This document shows positions 1 through 9,281 of a stretch of 64,000 bases of DNA, piece after piece. The translations under genes were made by a program, and so were the position numbers. The notes beneath the pieces were generated by a model. That model saw only the letters and a program-made list of their open reading frames with translations. It was not told the origin of the DNA and did not search any database. The stretch is from contig CAJXKA010000001.1 of assembly GCA_913055655.1 (NCBI GenBank), positions 1,178,842 to 1,242,841 on the forward strand. Reading direction: 5' to 3'. How positions within the stretch are numbered: position 1 is the stretch's first letter; the number at the start of each line of letters is the position of its first letter. This stretch comes from an uncultured Oceanospirillales bacterium. Its GTDB lineage: Bacteria > Pseudomonadota > Gammaproteobacteria > Xanthomonadales > SZUA-36.

Positions 1-1280
1 CAGGCTTTCCGCAGGCCACTCTGGCCAGCCAGCACATCGCGGGTGAGGATTTCCTGTACCAGCAACAGGTCGTCGCTGCGCGCGCGGATCTGGTGGACCA
101 GGTCCAGCGTCTCGCGCGCCACCGTGCGGGCGATATCGTGATTGGCCGCGGCGTTGGCGGAATCAGTGGGCGGCGCCGAGACCAGCATGTTGCGCGATTC
201 CGCCGCCCAGACATCCAGCTGCGGCAGGATCCGGCTGGTCAGCGCACGGGCGTCCGCGGCGGCCGTGCGCATGTCGAAACTGTCGTCGATCGTATCGGCG
301 CGCAGGTGGTACCAGTACGACTCGCTCTGCACCAGCGCGGCCTCGAGCCGCGCCAGTTCCGCGGCCGCCAGCGCCCGGGTGATCTGCTGCCGGCGCAGGG
401 CCTCGAGGCTTGGATTGACCGGGTCGTCCGACAAAACGTCCAGCAACTGTGATTGCAGTGCGGTGACCCGACCATCCGCCTCGGTGACCGCCGCCTGGGC
501 GGCCTCGAGCTGCGCCTGGATCTCCTCCGGCGTGACGTCGCCTACCTGGATATTGGCGCGGGCATAGGCGAACTGCTCGGCCACCAGCCCCTGGCGCTCA
601 CGCAGCGCCGTGGCGCGGGCCTCGAGGTTATTCCGCCGCGCCGTGACCAGCTCGAACTCCACGCGGGCGGTAATCCGGTCCAGGCCGGCCTGGATGCGCG
701 CGGGCGACTCGATGGGCTGCGCCTGGTAGGCGCGCAGCAGGTCATCGCGCCGGGCCTGCAGGAAACCCAGCTGCCGTTCGGCCTGCTCGATCTCGACCTG
801 CACGGAAGCCCGGGTTTCTTCCAGCCCCCGCAACTGGCCGCGCATCGCCAGCATGTCCCGGAGCGTATAGGCATCCTGGGTGGGCACCGGTGGGAATTCG
901 GAAACCGGCGCGCCCTCCGCGGTCACCTTCAGCAACTGGACAAGGCTTCCCAGGTTGTCCAGCGACGCCTGGGCACGCTGGCGCGCCTCGGGCGAGAGGC
1001 CCTCGATCCGGTCATTAAGCTGGGAGACGAACGCGTCGATTCGCCGGTTCTGCTCATCGGAGTCGCCGACGCTGAACTGCGACCACCAGTCCGCCGGCAA
1101 CTGGGTGATTGACGGCGGCTCCCAGTCTGCGGGGTCTGCCTCGGTGCTCTCGGCCGGCTGGAGCGCCCGGGGCAGGATCTGCGCCTGCGCACCCGCCGGG
1201 ACGCCGGAGATGACGACCGCCAGGGCCAGCCAGGCGGCCAGCCATCGGGTGAGATGCAGATTCAGTGCCATGAATGGCAT
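1..1280 (-). CDS. MscK/MscM-like mechanosensitive channel, N-terminal periplasmic part (cut by window edge)
   Basis: An uninterrupted frame runs off the left edge. It begins with a signal peptide (an LTRWLAAWLALAVVISGVPA core, then AQAQ) followed by about 400 residues of charged, helix-forming sequence rich in E, R, Q and A, with predicted coiled coils and no membrane segment. This is the layout of the large periplasmic N-terminus of MscK (KefA) and YjeP/MscM channels, whose pore-forming membrane domain would lie beyond the window. The start is either ATG at 1280 or the in-frame ATG at 1271 that begins MALNLHL; no strong ribosome site separates them. Assignment rests on architecture only. A different exported coiled-coil protein is possible because the channel domain is not visible. 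Confidence 0.6.
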   Translation of the reverse strand, partial: MPFMALNLHLTRWLAAWLALAVVISGVPAGAQAQILPRALQPAESTEADPADWEPPSITQLPADWWSQFSVGDSDEQNRRIDAFVSQLNDRIEGLSPEARQRAQASLDNLGSLVQLLKVTAEGAPVSEFPPVPTQDAYTLRDMLAMRGQLRGLEETRASVQVEIEQAERQLGFLQARRDDLLRAYQAQPIESPARIQAGLDRITARVEFELVTARRNNLEARATALRERQGLVAEQFAYARANIQVGDVTPEEIQAQLEAAQAAVTEADGRVTALQSQLLDVLSDDPVNPSLEALRRQQITRALAAAELARLEAALVQSESYWYHLRADTIDDSFDMRTAAADARALTSRILPQLDVWAAESRNMLVSAPPTDSANAAANHDIARTVARETLDLVHQIRARSDDLLLVQEILTRDVLAGQSGLRKA

Positions 1281-1314
1281 TGAAGCCTGATTCACCGGCG
1301 GATGCAATCCGGGA

Positions 1315-2256
1315 TCAATAGCCGCGCTCGGGGTCGAGCACGTATTTCAACGGTTTGCCGGACTGGAACCGGGCCAGGTTCTCCAGGAATACCCCGACGA
1401 TATCGGCGGGTACACTCCACGCCGCGACGTGGGCCGTTATGGATAAACCGGGCGCGGTCCAGAACGGGTGTCCCGGCGGCAAAGGCTCTTCGTTGAAGAC
1501 ATCCAGGACGGCCCCGCCCAGGTGGCCGGATGCCAGTGCCTGCACCAGCGCCGGTTCATCGACCAGGCTGCCGCGGCCGGCGTTCACCAGCACGGCGCCG
1601 GGTCGCATGGCGCTGAAGGCCGCGGCGTCCATGAGCCCGCTGGTTTGCGTCGTTTCGGGTAGCAGCGCAGCGACATGGTCACAGGCGCCCAGGAAGGCCT
1701 GCAGTTCGCCAACCGGCCACACCTGCTCGAATGGCGGAACATCCGAGCCGCCGCGGCTGCAGCCGATCACCCGCATCCCCAGCGCCTTGGCGTGCTCGCC
1801 CACCACGCGGCCGATGGAACCCGTGCCCAGCACACCCAGCGTCTTTCCCGCCAGGCGGCCGGTCGGCCGTGGCTCCCAGCGTGCCTGGCGCTGCCACCCG
1901 GCCCGTTGCAACACCCCAAGTTCATGCGCCAGCAGGTAACCGAGCACGTACTCGGCCATCTGCGGGCCAAACACGTCTTTCACGCCCGTGACGGTGATGC
2001 CGTCGCGCGCCGCGGTGACCAGTGGGCGGAGCCCGGCCCAGGTGGACTGCACCCAGCGCACACCGTGCATTTCCGGTAACGCGTCGACCAGTATGCCGGG
2101 GTCACCCAGGACGACCGCCTGGCCGTCATGCGCGGTGACGGCTGCCTCGGCGGTGGTCGCGGTCGCGGCACGAACCCCCTGCCCGGCCAGCAACCGGGCG
2201 TAGTCGCCGGCATCGCGGCTGGCGACCAGGATGTCGATATCGCCCCGCCCGGACAC
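1315..2256 (-). CDS. D-2-hydroxyacid dehydrogenase (NAD(P)-dependent)
   Basis: The 313-residue product has the bilobed 2-hydroxyacid dehydrogenase layout. The dinucleotide-binding motif LGVLGTGSIGR lies in the middle, the substrate/NAD Arg segment VNAGRGSLVDEPAL is present, and a later Glu and His sit in VFNEEPLPPGHPFW and ITAHVAAW. The family reduces 2-keto acids such as glyoxylate, hydroxypyruvate or phenylpyruvate; the substrate cannot be told here, although the short form with WVQSTWAG resembles the GhrA/glyoxylate-reductase branch. The chosen start is GTG with GAGGG five bases before it, 7 bases after the stop of the upstream ettA. A longer frame from 2307 would overlap ettA by 44 bases and has no support. 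The two genes are probably co-transcribed. Confidence 0.85.
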   Translation of the reverse strand: MSGRGDIDILVASRDAGDYARLLAGQGVRAATATTAEAAVTAHDGQAVVLGDPGILVDALPEMHGVRWVQSTWAGLRPLVTAARDGITVTGVKDVFGPQMAEYVLGYLLAHELGVLQRAGWQRQARWEPRPTGRLAGKTLGVLGTGSIGRVVGEHAKALGMRVIGCSRGGSDVPPFEQVWPVGELQAFLGACDHVAALLPETTQTSGLMDAAAFSAMRPGAVLVNAGRGSLVDEPALVQALASGHLGGAVLDVFNEEPLPPGHPFWTAPGLSITAHVAAWSVPADIVGVFLENLARFQSGKPLKYVLDPERGY

Positions 2257-2263
2257 GTTGCCC

Positions 2264-3928
2264 TCAGTCCTTGAGGCGCTTGTAACGAACCCGTTTCGGC
2301 GCCGCATCCTCGCCCAGGCGACGCTTGCGGTCTTCCTCGTATTCGGTGTAGTTGCCGGGGAAGAAGGTCACCTGCGAGCCGCCCTCGAAAGCCAGGATAT
2401 GCGTGGCGACACGATCCAGGAACCAGCGGTCATGGCTGATCACCAGCACGCTGCCGGGAAACGCCAGCAGCGCCTCTTCCAGCGCACGCAGGGTTTCCAC
2501 GTCCAGGTCGTTGGACGGTTCGTCGAGCAACAGCACGTTGCCGCCCTGCTTCAGCGCCACGGCCAGCTGCAGGCGCCCGCGCTCACCACCGGACAGGCTG
2601 CCCACCGGCTTTTGCTGGTCGGAGCCCTTGAAGTTGAAGCGTCCCACATAGGCCCGCGACGGCATCTCGAAATTGCCGACCTTGAGGATGTCCTGGCCGT
2701 CGGAAACCGCCTGCCAGACGGTTTTTGAATCGTCCAGTTCCTCGCGCAACTGCTGCACGCTGACCAGGTCAACCGTCTGGCCCAGCTCGATGTCACCGCT
2801 GTCCGGTTTCTCATCACCCGCGATCATCCGGAACAGCGTCGACTTGCCCGCACCGTTGCCGCCGATCACGCCAACGATGGCGCCCTTCGGCACCGAGAAA
2901 CTGAGGTCCTCGAACAGCAACTTGTCGCCGAAGGCCTTGGTCACGCCGTTGACCTCGATGACCTTGTCGCCCAGGCGCTCGCCCACCGGGATGTAAATCT
3001 CGTTGGTCTCGTTGCGCTTCTGGAACTCCTGGCTGCTGAGCTCCTCGAATCGCTGCAGGCGGGCCTTGCCCTTGGCCTGGCGGCCACGCGCACCGGCGCG
3101 CACCCACTCCAGCTCGTGCTGCATGGCCTTGCGACGGGCCGCTTCCTGTTTCTCCTCGATGGCCAGGCGCTGCTCCTTCTGTTCCAGCCAGGAGGAGTAA
3201 TTGCCTTCCCAGGGAATGCCGTGGCCGCGATCGAGCTCGAGGATCCAGCCGGCGGCGTTGTCCAGGAAGTAGCGGTCATGGGTAATCGCCACCACGGTGC
3301 CGGGGAAGTCCACCAGGAACTGCTCCAGCCAGCCGACGCTCTCGGCGTCCAGGTGGTTGGTGGGCTCGTCCAGCAGCAGCATGTCCGGGCGTGACAGCAA
3401 CAGGCGACACAATGCGACGCGGCGGCGTTCACCGCCGGAGAGATTGTCCACTTTCGCGTCCCAGGGCGGCAGGCGCAGCGCATCGGCCGCCACGTCCAGG
3501 CGGTTTTCCAGGTTGTGCGCATCCCAGGTGGCGATGACGTCCTCGTAGCGAGACTGGCGCTTGGCCAGTTCGTCGAAGTCGGCGTCGGGCTCGGCGTATT
3601 CCGCATACACCGCTTCCAGGCCCGCCAGCGCGTCCAGCGGCTCGCTCAGGCCTTCCTCCACCGCCTCGCGCACGGTGTGGCCCGGCTCAAGCTGTGGTTC
3701 CTGCGGCAGGTAGCCGATCTTCAGGTCCGGCATCGGCCGGGCCTCGCCCTCGATCTCGGTATCGACACCCGCCATGATCCGCAGCAGCGTCGATTTGCCG
3801 GCGCCGTTCAGGCCCAGCACGCCGATCTTCGCGCCGGGAAAAAAAGACAGCGAGATGTTCTTGAGGATTTCGCGTTTCGGGGGAACAATCTTGCCCACCC
3901 GGTTCATGGTGAAAACGTACTGGGACAT
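2264..3928 (-). CDS. ettA: Energy-dependent translational throttle protein EttA (ABC-F ATPase)
   Basis: EttA is a soluble ABC-F ATPase that binds the ribosomal E site and gates the first steps of elongation according to ATP/ADP ratio. The 554-residue product has the full tandem layout: Walker A GLNGAGKST near residue 39, signature LSGGERRRVA, Walker B LLLDEPTNHLD, then the linker arm (EWVRAGARGRQAKGKAR), a second Walker A GGNGAGKST, LSGGERGRLQ and LLLDEPSNDLD. Length and linker match EttA rather than Uup or YheS. The start is ATG of MSQYVFTM; an upstream extension to 4111 overlaps the divergent gene and looks non-coding. A TATAAT element lies about 30 bases upstream. Confidence 0.96.
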   Translation of the reverse strand: MSQYVFTMNRVGKIVPPKREILKNISLSFFPGAKIGVLGLNGAGKSTLLRIMAGVDTEIEGEARPMPDLKIGYLPQEPQLEPGHTVREAVEEGLSEPLDALAGLEAVYAEYAEPDADFDELAKRQSRYEDVIATWDAHNLENRLDVAADALRLPPWDAKVDNLSGGERRRVALCRLLLSRPDMLLLDEPTNHLDAESVGWLEQFLVDFPGTVVAITHDRYFLDNAAGWILELDRGHGIPWEGNYSSWLEQKEQRLAIEEKQEAARRKAMQHELEWVRAGARGRQAKGKARLQRFEELSSQEFQKRNETNEIYIPVGERLGDKVIEVNGVTKAFGDKLLFEDLSFSVPKGAIVGVIGGNGAGKSTLFRMIAGDEKPDSGDIELGQTVDLVSVQQLREELDDSKTVWQAVSDGQDILKVGNFEMPSRAYVGRFNFKGSDQQKPVGSLSGGERGRLQLAVALKQGGNVLLLDEPSNDLDVETLRALEEALLAFPGSVLVISHDRWFLDRVATHILAFEGGSQVTFFPGNYTEYEEDRKRRLGEDAAPKRVRYKRLKD

Positions 3929-3955
3929 AACCTGGCATCGATAAAAGGGGGCGCG

Positions 3956-3961
3956 ATTATA
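3956..3961 (-). promoter_or_regulatory. Candidate -10 box of ettA promoter
   Basis: A perfect TATAAT is read on the minus strand 28 bases upstream of the ettA ATG, in the 52-base gap shared with the divergent methyltransferase gene. No good -35 box is seen at 16-18 bases, so the element may depend on the preceding CGT or on an activator. The leader would be about 20 bases. Confidence 0.4.
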
Positions 3962-3980
3962 ACGTGCTAAATTTGCGGGC

Positions 3981-4937
3981 ATGAAGCGACTTGACGACCT
4001 GGTGCCCGACGGCGGCACCCTGCTGCTGGACGGCGGCCTGGCCACGCGGCTGGAAGCCCGCGGACACGACCTGTCATCGCACCTGTGGTCGGCCGCCCTG
4101 TTGCGCGACAACCCCGATGCGATTGTCGAGGCGCACCTCGATCACCTGCGCGCCGGCGCCGACTGCATCATCAGCGCCAGCTACCAGGCCAGCCAGGAAG
4201 GATTCATGACGCTGGGGCTGTCCGCCTTCGAAGCCGACCGGCTGATCACGTCTTCCATCGAACTCGCCCGGCAGGCCCGGGCGCGCTTCCTGGCCGAGCA
4301 ACCGGCGGGGCGGCGCCAACCGCTGGTGGCGGCCAGCTGCGGGCCCTGGGGCGCGGTCCAGGCCGATGGCTCGGAATACCAGGGACGCTACCCGGTGGAC
4401 GCCACCGCGCTACGCGATTTCCACTATCACCGCCTGCCGGTACTGGACGAAGCCGGCGCCGACCTGATCGCCTGCGAAACCCTGCCCGACCATGTCGAGG
4501 CGCAGGTGCTGCACGACCTGCTGAAGCTGGTCAGCACGCCGGCCTGGGTGAGTTTCACCTGCAAGGACGAGCGCCACATCCGCGACGGCACGCCGCTGCG
4601 TGACATGGCCAGCCTGTTCGCCGACCACCCGCGCGTGGTGGCCGTGGGCGTCAACTGCACCGACCCGGCGCTGGTGACCGCGCTGATTGCCGAGGTACGT
4701 GCCGGGGCACCGAACAAGGCGGTGGTGGTCTACCCCAATTCAGGCGAGGTCTATGACGCCGGTGAAAAGGGCTGGACAGGCCATGCCGACCCCACCGACT
4801 GGGCCGCCAGTACCCTGGCCTGGTCCGCCGCCGGCGCGCGCCTGCTGGGCGGCTGTTGCCGCGTCGGCCCGGACGACATCGCCGCGGCGCGTGCCGCGCT
4901 GGACCACCCAAACCGACCCGTGGGAGACCCGAATTGA
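3981..4937 (+). CDS. mmuM: Homocysteine S-methyltransferase (MmuM-like)
   Basis: The 318-residue protein belongs to the zinc-dependent homocysteine methyltransferase family (pfam02574), which moves a methyl group from S-methylmethionine or SAM to homocysteine to give methionine. It shows the N-terminal LLLDGGLATRLEARG barrel start, the VGVNCTDP segment carrying the first zinc-ligand Cys, and the C-terminal GGCCRVGP carrying the Cys pair. There is no cobalamin or folate domain, so it is MmuM-sized and not MetH. The methyl donor is inferred from the family. It is divergent from ettA and overlaps the following thioesterase by four bases. Confidence 0.88.
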   Translation: MKRLDDLVPDGGTLLLDGGLATRLEARGHDLSSHLWSAALLRDNPDAIVEAHLDHLRAGADCIISASYQASQEGFMTLGLSAFEADRLITSSIELARQARARFLAEQPAGRRQPLVAASCGPWGAVQADGSEYQGRYPVDATALRDFHYHRLPVLDEAGADLIACETLPDHVEAQVLHDLLKLVSTPAWVSFTCKDERHIRDGTPLRDMASLFADHPRVVAVGVNCTDPALVTALIAEVRAGAPNKAVVVYPNSGEVYDAGEKGWTGHADPTDWAASTLAWSAAGARLLGGCCRVGPDDIAAARAALDHPNRPVGDPN

Positions 4938-5392
4938 AAGCACGAGATGAAAACGCATATGCCATCCAGGACCACTACGACCCGGATTTCCAGGTCTGCT
5001 ACGGCTGTGGCGCCCGCAACGAGAAGGGCCTGCACCTGAAGAGTTACATTGAAGGCGACCGGGTCGTCGCGGAGTACCTTCCCCAGGCGCATGAAATGGG
5101 GGTGCCGGGGGTAGCTTACGGCGGCCTGATCGCCTCGCTGATTGACTGCCACGGCATCGCCACCGGGGCCGCGCATTTCCTGGCCGAATACCCGGATCAC
5201 CCGCCGAGGTGCGTCACGGCTTCATTGCATGTCGAGTACCGCGCACCGACGCCCATTGATGGCACCCCGATGACACTGACCGCGCGGGTCACGGAGTCTT
5301 CGTCACGAAAAGCCGTCGTTGAGGTCCAGGTCCATTCCGGCGACACCCTGACGGCCGAGGGGCGCGTGGTCGCCGTGCTTTACAGGGGATAA
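4934..5392 (+). CDS. PaaI-family hotdog-fold thioesterase
   Basis: The 152-residue protein begins at a TTG that overlaps the preceding stop as TTGA, with GGGAGA just upstream; no in-frame ATG lies near. The sequence has a short N-terminal region with CYGCGARNEKGLHLK, typical of YbgC/PaaI-like single hotdog proteins, then GVAYGGLIASLIDCHG, the central helix carrying the active-site region, and a C-terminal sheet. The family hydrolyses acyl-CoA thioesters; the acyl group is unknown. Translational coupling to the methyltransferase is clear, but a shared pathway is not. Its tail overlaps the convergent M48 gene by 13 bases. Confidence 0.8.
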   Translation: MKARDENAYAIQDHYDPDFQVCYGCGARNEKGLHLKSYIEGDRVVAEYLPQAHEMGVPGVAYGGLIASLIDCHGIATGAAHFLAEYPDHPPRCVTASLHVEYRAPTPIDGTPMTLTARVTESSSRKAVVEVQVHSGDTLTAEGRVVAVLYRG

Positions 5393-6189
5393 ACCCGGTG
5401 CGGTGCGTTCGGCTTGTAGTACGGCATCATCTCCGGTTCCAGCTCGGCCAGCTTTTTCTGGCGGTTGGCCGGGTCCGGGTGGGTGCTGAGGAACTGCGGC
5501 GGTGACGCCCCGCCCTCTTTCGCCATTTTCGCCCACAGGGTCGCGGCGGCGCGGGGGTCGTAGCCTGCTTTCGCGGCCAGCTCGATGCCGATGCGGTCGG
5601 CCTCGGTTTCGGCGGAGCGGCTGTTCGGCATGTTGACGGCGTAGACCGCGGCCAGCGCCGCGCCCGAGGTCGCGATCGCCTTGTTGTCGGCAAAGATCCC
5701 GACAGCCGCGACCCCCAGGGAACTCGCCATCTTCACTGACATTTTCTCCGCCGAATGATTGGCCAGCGCGTGCGCGATTTCGTGGCCCATCACCTGCGCC
5801 AGCTCATCATCGGTGGGCTGGATTTTCTCCACCAGCCCGGTGTACAGCGCCATGCGCCCACCCGCCATGCACCAGGCGTTGACCTCTTCCTCTTCCACCA
5901 CCACCACGCTCCACTCCCAGTCGGCCGAATCGGGCCGCATGGCGATGGCCTCGGTAATCAGCCGTCCGGTAATGGTCTTCACCCGGTTGATGAGGGCCGG
6001 GTCCGTTGACAGCTTGCCTTCCTGGTGGAGCTCCTGGACGGTGCTGACGTAGGCCTGTTTGGAGCTGGCAATGGCTGATTCCTCGGACACCAGCATCAGT
6101 TGCTTGCGACCCGTGGGGCTGGTGGCACAGGCGGCCAGCAGCGCAACGACCAGCGCCAGGAGCGCGAAACGAACGAGCGATTTATTCAT
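5380..6189 (-). CDS. M48-family metalloprotease, lipoprotein (LoiP/YcaL-like)
   Basis: The 269-residue product starts with a lipoprotein signal (MNKSLVRFALLALVVALLAAC, lipobox LLAAC) and has the zinc-protease motif HEIAHALANHSA at about residue 135 with the downstream third-ligand region SAETEADRIGIELA. These are the marks of outer-membrane-anchored M48 peptidases such as LoiP, YcaL and the BepA group, which act in envelope protein quality control. No C-terminal TPR is present, so it is not BepA. The start at MNKSL gives the shortest proper signal peptide; the frame extends seven codons further upstream without reason. The 3' end converges on and overlaps the thioesterase. Confidence 0.9.
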   Translation of the reverse strand: MNKSLVRFALLALVVALLAACATSPTGRKQLMLVSEESAIASSKQAYVSTVQELHQEGKLSTDPALINRVKTITGRLITEAIAMRPDSADWEWSVVVVEEEEVNAWCMAGGRMALYTGLVEKIQPTDDELAQVMGHEIAHALANHSAEKMSVKMASSLGVAAVGIFADNKAIATSGAALAAVYAVNMPNSRSAETEADRIGIELAAKAGYDPRAAATLWAKMAKEGGASPPQFLSTHPDPANRQKKLAELEPEMMPYYKPNAPHRVYPL

Positions 6190-6270
6190 GATGGAATCTA
6201 TGACCGTCATCGGGCGGAATGCGTTCCAAAATACGCCAGCCGGTTCGCGAACGCCAGCCCAGCCGGCCCA

Positions 6271-9153
6271 CTAGCGCGTGTACAGCCGGTAGCGCGCCCA
6301 TTCCCGCGGCGCCACGCCCGTTGCGATGGCGGCGCGCATGGCCGTGGCCAGGGACATCGCCGGGTCAGGGTCGTCGTCCAGGGCGCCGTAAAAAGCCTCC
6401 ACAAATGCCACTGACGGACCCGGTTCGCCGGCCCAAAGGGTGACGGGCACGGCCAGCGCGCCGGCATCCAGCCACTGGCCCACCAGGGGCGGACGCAGGG
6501 CAAAAGCGGAGGTGACGTCGCCGGTCATGACCGTCTGGCCCATGAACAGGGTCGCGGCCCGCGTTCGCCAGGCCGTGATATCAGCGGGCGAGACCCGTTC
6601 CCTGCCGCCGCCCCCCGTGGGCTCCGACAGCTCCATCCAGGACTCGCCGGGCCGTGACCAGTTGATGGCGGCCGGCATTGCCAGGTGCACACGGCCTGCT
6701 TCCTGGAAGGCCTGCGTCGTGAATTCGTCGGCGAGCAATGCTGAACCGCGGACCACCTCAAGCCCCGGTCCGACAAACATCGATGCCACGGCATCCAGTT
6801 CCGGCGCCGGGGACAGCGTGGCCAGGTAGCCCGGCTGGAAGGATTCCGGCGCACCGGCCAGGAACATGCCATCACCGGGCGAAGCGGCAGTTGTTGGCGG
6901 CGTCACGGGCGGAAACGCCAGCGGGCTGGAGATGACATGATCTTCCGCCAGGTAGCGGCCATTGAGCCGAAGCGCGGCAACGGGTATTCGCGCCAGTGCG
7001 CCCGCGCCGACCCAGTAAAGTCGTCGGGGCAACTCGCCGGCGACCGGCGCCAGCAGGCGCCGGCCAATCCGGTCCAGTTCTCGATCAAATGCGGCCGTTT
7101 CCAGGGTTGGCAGGCGGTTCGCAAGTGCCGCCAGGTCCGTGGCCAGGGCCGCACCGGCCTCCAGCCGGAAGCGGCGCGTACCGGTACGATCGGTATACAG
7201 CAGCCAAGCGCCGTTCTGGCCGACATGGAAGTCGAGCACCGCGGTCGATTCGCCCATCGAGCCCGTCCAGGCCGCCGGGCCATCGCGCAAGTCCCCGGGG
7301 GGCGTATCGACGTCGCTGCCCGCCCCGAGCGCGCTCGCATCGACGAGGCGGCGCACCTGCAAAAGGCCGACCCGGGCCCGGTCCGGTGTCGCGGCCGTCA
7401 TCAGGCTGTTCACGAAACCTTCGAACAGCGCGTCCTGCCGTTGCCAGTACCAGCGGCCAATGACGCCGCGCTGGCTCGCCTGCAGCTGGGCGACCTCCCC
7501 GACCAGGGCCTCGCGCGACTGGAGCGCGGCGGCGTCCTGGCCGACGGCGGCCAGCCAGTCCGCATGCAGCAACGCGGCCTCCAGCGCGATTCCAGGTCGT
7601 CCGTCGGCACGGGCCTGGTCAAGCGCGGTGCGCGTGGTGGCGGGGTCACAGCCGGCGGCCAGTCGGCATTGCTGCAGGCGCGCCAGCGCTGCCCAGGGCG
7701 TGTTTCCGCGCGCCACCAGGTCACGCAGCGGTGCATCGGCGGCCAAACGCGCCCCGGGGGCGGCCAGCGCGTCGAGTACCCGGGCATAGTCAAGGGCGCT
7801 GCGCGCATCGCCGTCACCCACCCGCTCGCCCTGCGCCGCCCGGGCCTCGCGCATGGCGGAATAATCCGCGTTGTGGCGCTGGACATCCGCCACGATGCCC
7901 AACGCCAGGGCGACGTCCAGCAGCGGCGTCTGCCGGCGCCAGCCCGCCTCACCCGGGTTCCGGGCGGCTGCCTCGGCCTGCGCCAGCGCGGACTCAAAAT
8001 CACCCGTGGCCAACGCCGCCCGGGCCAGTTCCAGCGCCACCTGGGCCCGCGTGGCGGAATCACGCGCCAATGACAGGGCCTGCTCGAGCACCTGGCGGGA
8101 CTCCGAATAACGCCAGGTGTCGTTCAGCAGGCGTCCCTGGGCCAGCAGGTTGCGGGCCAGCTCGTCGCCCTGGCCATCGGCGACCAGGCGCGACTCGATC
8201 TCGCGCAACACTTCGCCGGTGGCGATGGCATCGCCGGCCTGGCCATGCAGCTCGACCAGGCGTTCACGCACCGTCGTGGAGAGCTCAACGGCGCCGATCC
8301 GGTCGGCCTGGTCAAGCGCCGCCTGGTACTGGTCCATGCCCTCGCCGGGCCGGTCCAGCGCGACCAGGGCCTCCGCCTGCGCGAACCTCGCCTCCGCCTG
8401 GACCAGGGGTTGCCCGGTCACCGCCGGCTGCGCCAGCACGGCCCCGGCCGCCTCCAGCGCCGCGCCGGGATCCCGATCGGGCGAGGCCAGGCGAAGCCGC
8501 AACCACGCCAGCGCCAGCGCGATGTCGGGAAATCGTGACAGGGAATCGTCTGCCTGCAACTCGGTCAGCAGCAACAGCGCGGTGGCTGCGTCCGCCATGC
8601 CGATAGCGGTGATGTGGGCCTGGAAAAAACCCGCCCACAGCCGCAGTTCGTCCATGCCAAAGCCAGCGAATGTCTGCGCCGCGGAAGAGAGCGAGCCCGC
8701 CTTGACGCTCCAGTTCGCGGCGGTATCCACACCCGGGGGCTGCAAGCCGTAGGCCAGCTGCCGGTACGCGCGGTCCAGCGTGGCACTGCGCTGGTCGCGC
8801 ACACCAACCCGGTTCAGCCCCATGTCAAAGCGGGTGCGCCCGGTATGTTGCGAGGCGATCACGCGGATATCCAGCTGGCGGTCGCGCGAAGTCTCCGGCA
8901 CGTACAGGAACAGCGGGCCAAGGCGTTGTTCGGTGATTCCGCCATCGGTGACGATCACGCCGTCAATATCCTCGACGGTCGCGCTGAACACGGCGTCGAC
9001 GCCATCCACCCGGATCAGCAGGGCTTCGTCGACGCCCTGGCGAATGAAATACTCGCGCGCCAGCGGACCCTCGGCGGCCACGGCCCTGGACCAGGGCGCC
9101 GCCGCGGCCAGCACCAGGACCACGATCATCATGATCGCCCGTGAGAATCTCAT
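6271..9153 (-). CDS. Exported TPR-like protein with degenerate CHAT domain
   Basis: The 960-residue product has a cleavable signal peptide (MRFSRAIMMIVVLVLAAAAP, ending near AVAAE), a short beta-rich N-terminal domain, about 500 residues of alanine-rich helical repeats resembling TPRs, and a C-terminal CHAT (caspase-HetF-associated) domain from about residue 640. The CHAT scaffold is clear: LARIPVAALRLNGRYLAEDH, a hydrophobic strand before HLAMPA, and the closing WARYRLYTR. The usual HLATHG reads HLAMPA near residue 822 and the usual LSACET reads LFMGQT near residue 868, so both catalytic residues are missing. It should be a non-proteolytic periplasmic scaffold. It is divergent from the VWA/kinase operon across 167 bases, suggesting joint regulation. 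Confident on domains; the role is unknown. Confidence 0.8.
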   Translation of the reverse strand: MRFSRAIMMIVVLVLAAAAPWSRAVAAEGPLAREYFIRQGVDEALLIRVDGVDAVFSATVEDIDGVIVTDGGITEQRLGPLFLYVPETSRDRQLDIRVIASQHTGRTRFDMGLNRVGVRDQRSATLDRAYRQLAYGLQPPGVDTAANWSVKAGSLSSAAQTFAGFGMDELRLWAGFFQAHITAIGMADAATALLLLTELQADDSLSRFPDIALALAWLRLRLASPDRDPGAALEAAGAVLAQPAVTGQPLVQAEARFAQAEALVALDRPGEGMDQYQAALDQADRIGAVELSTTVRERLVELHGQAGDAIATGEVLREIESRLVADGQGDELARNLLAQGRLLNDTWRYSESRQVLEQALSLARDSATRAQVALELARAALATGDFESALAQAEAAARNPGEAGWRRQTPLLDVALALGIVADVQRHNADYSAMREARAAQGERVGDGDARSALDYARVLDALAAPGARLAADAPLRDLVARGNTPWAALARLQQCRLAAGCDPATTRTALDQARADGRPGIALEAALLHADWLAAVGQDAAALQSREALVGEVAQLQASQRGVIGRWYWQRQDALFEGFVNSLMTAATPDRARVGLLQVRRLVDASALGAGSDVDTPPGDLRDGPAAWTGSMGESTAVLDFHVGQNGAWLLYTDRTGTRRFRLEAGAALATDLAALANRLPTLETAAFDRELDRIGRRLLAPVAGELPRRLYWVGAGALARIPVAALRLNGRYLAEDHVISSPLAFPPVTPPTTAASPGDGMFLAGAPESFQPGYLATLSPAPELDAVASMFVGPGLEVVRGSALLADEFTTQAFQEAGRVHLAMPAAINWSRPGESWMELSEPTGGGGRERVSPADITAWRTRAATLFMGQTVMTGDVTSAFALRPPLVGQWLDAGALAVPVTLWAGEPGPSVAFVEAFYGALDDDPDPAMSLATAMRAAIATGVAPREWARYRLYTR

Positions 9154-9247
9154 GCCTGCCCGGTCTTCAACTGCACGACTGACGCACTCCGTCGGTTTGG
9201 TTACACTTGCGAATGCGCCGTCGCGGCGCGCCCGTGTTCGACTGCGC

Positions 9248-9281
9248 ATTGAACATTTGAGGTTGCGCCGAGTCAATGTTC
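9248..9281 (-). promoter_or_regulatory. Candidate promoter with overlapping inverted repeat upstream of the CHAT gene
   Basis: On the minus strand TTGACT (9276-9271) and TTCAAT (9253-9248) are separated by exactly 17 bases, matching sigma-70 -35 and -10 boxes at 5/6 and 4/6. A perfect 7-base inverted repeat, GAACATT at 9251-9257 and AATGTTC at 9275-9281, overlaps both boxes and could be a repressor site. The leader to the CHAT ATG would be about 90 bases. A 7-base repeat in a gap this size can arise by chance. Confidence 0.42.
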
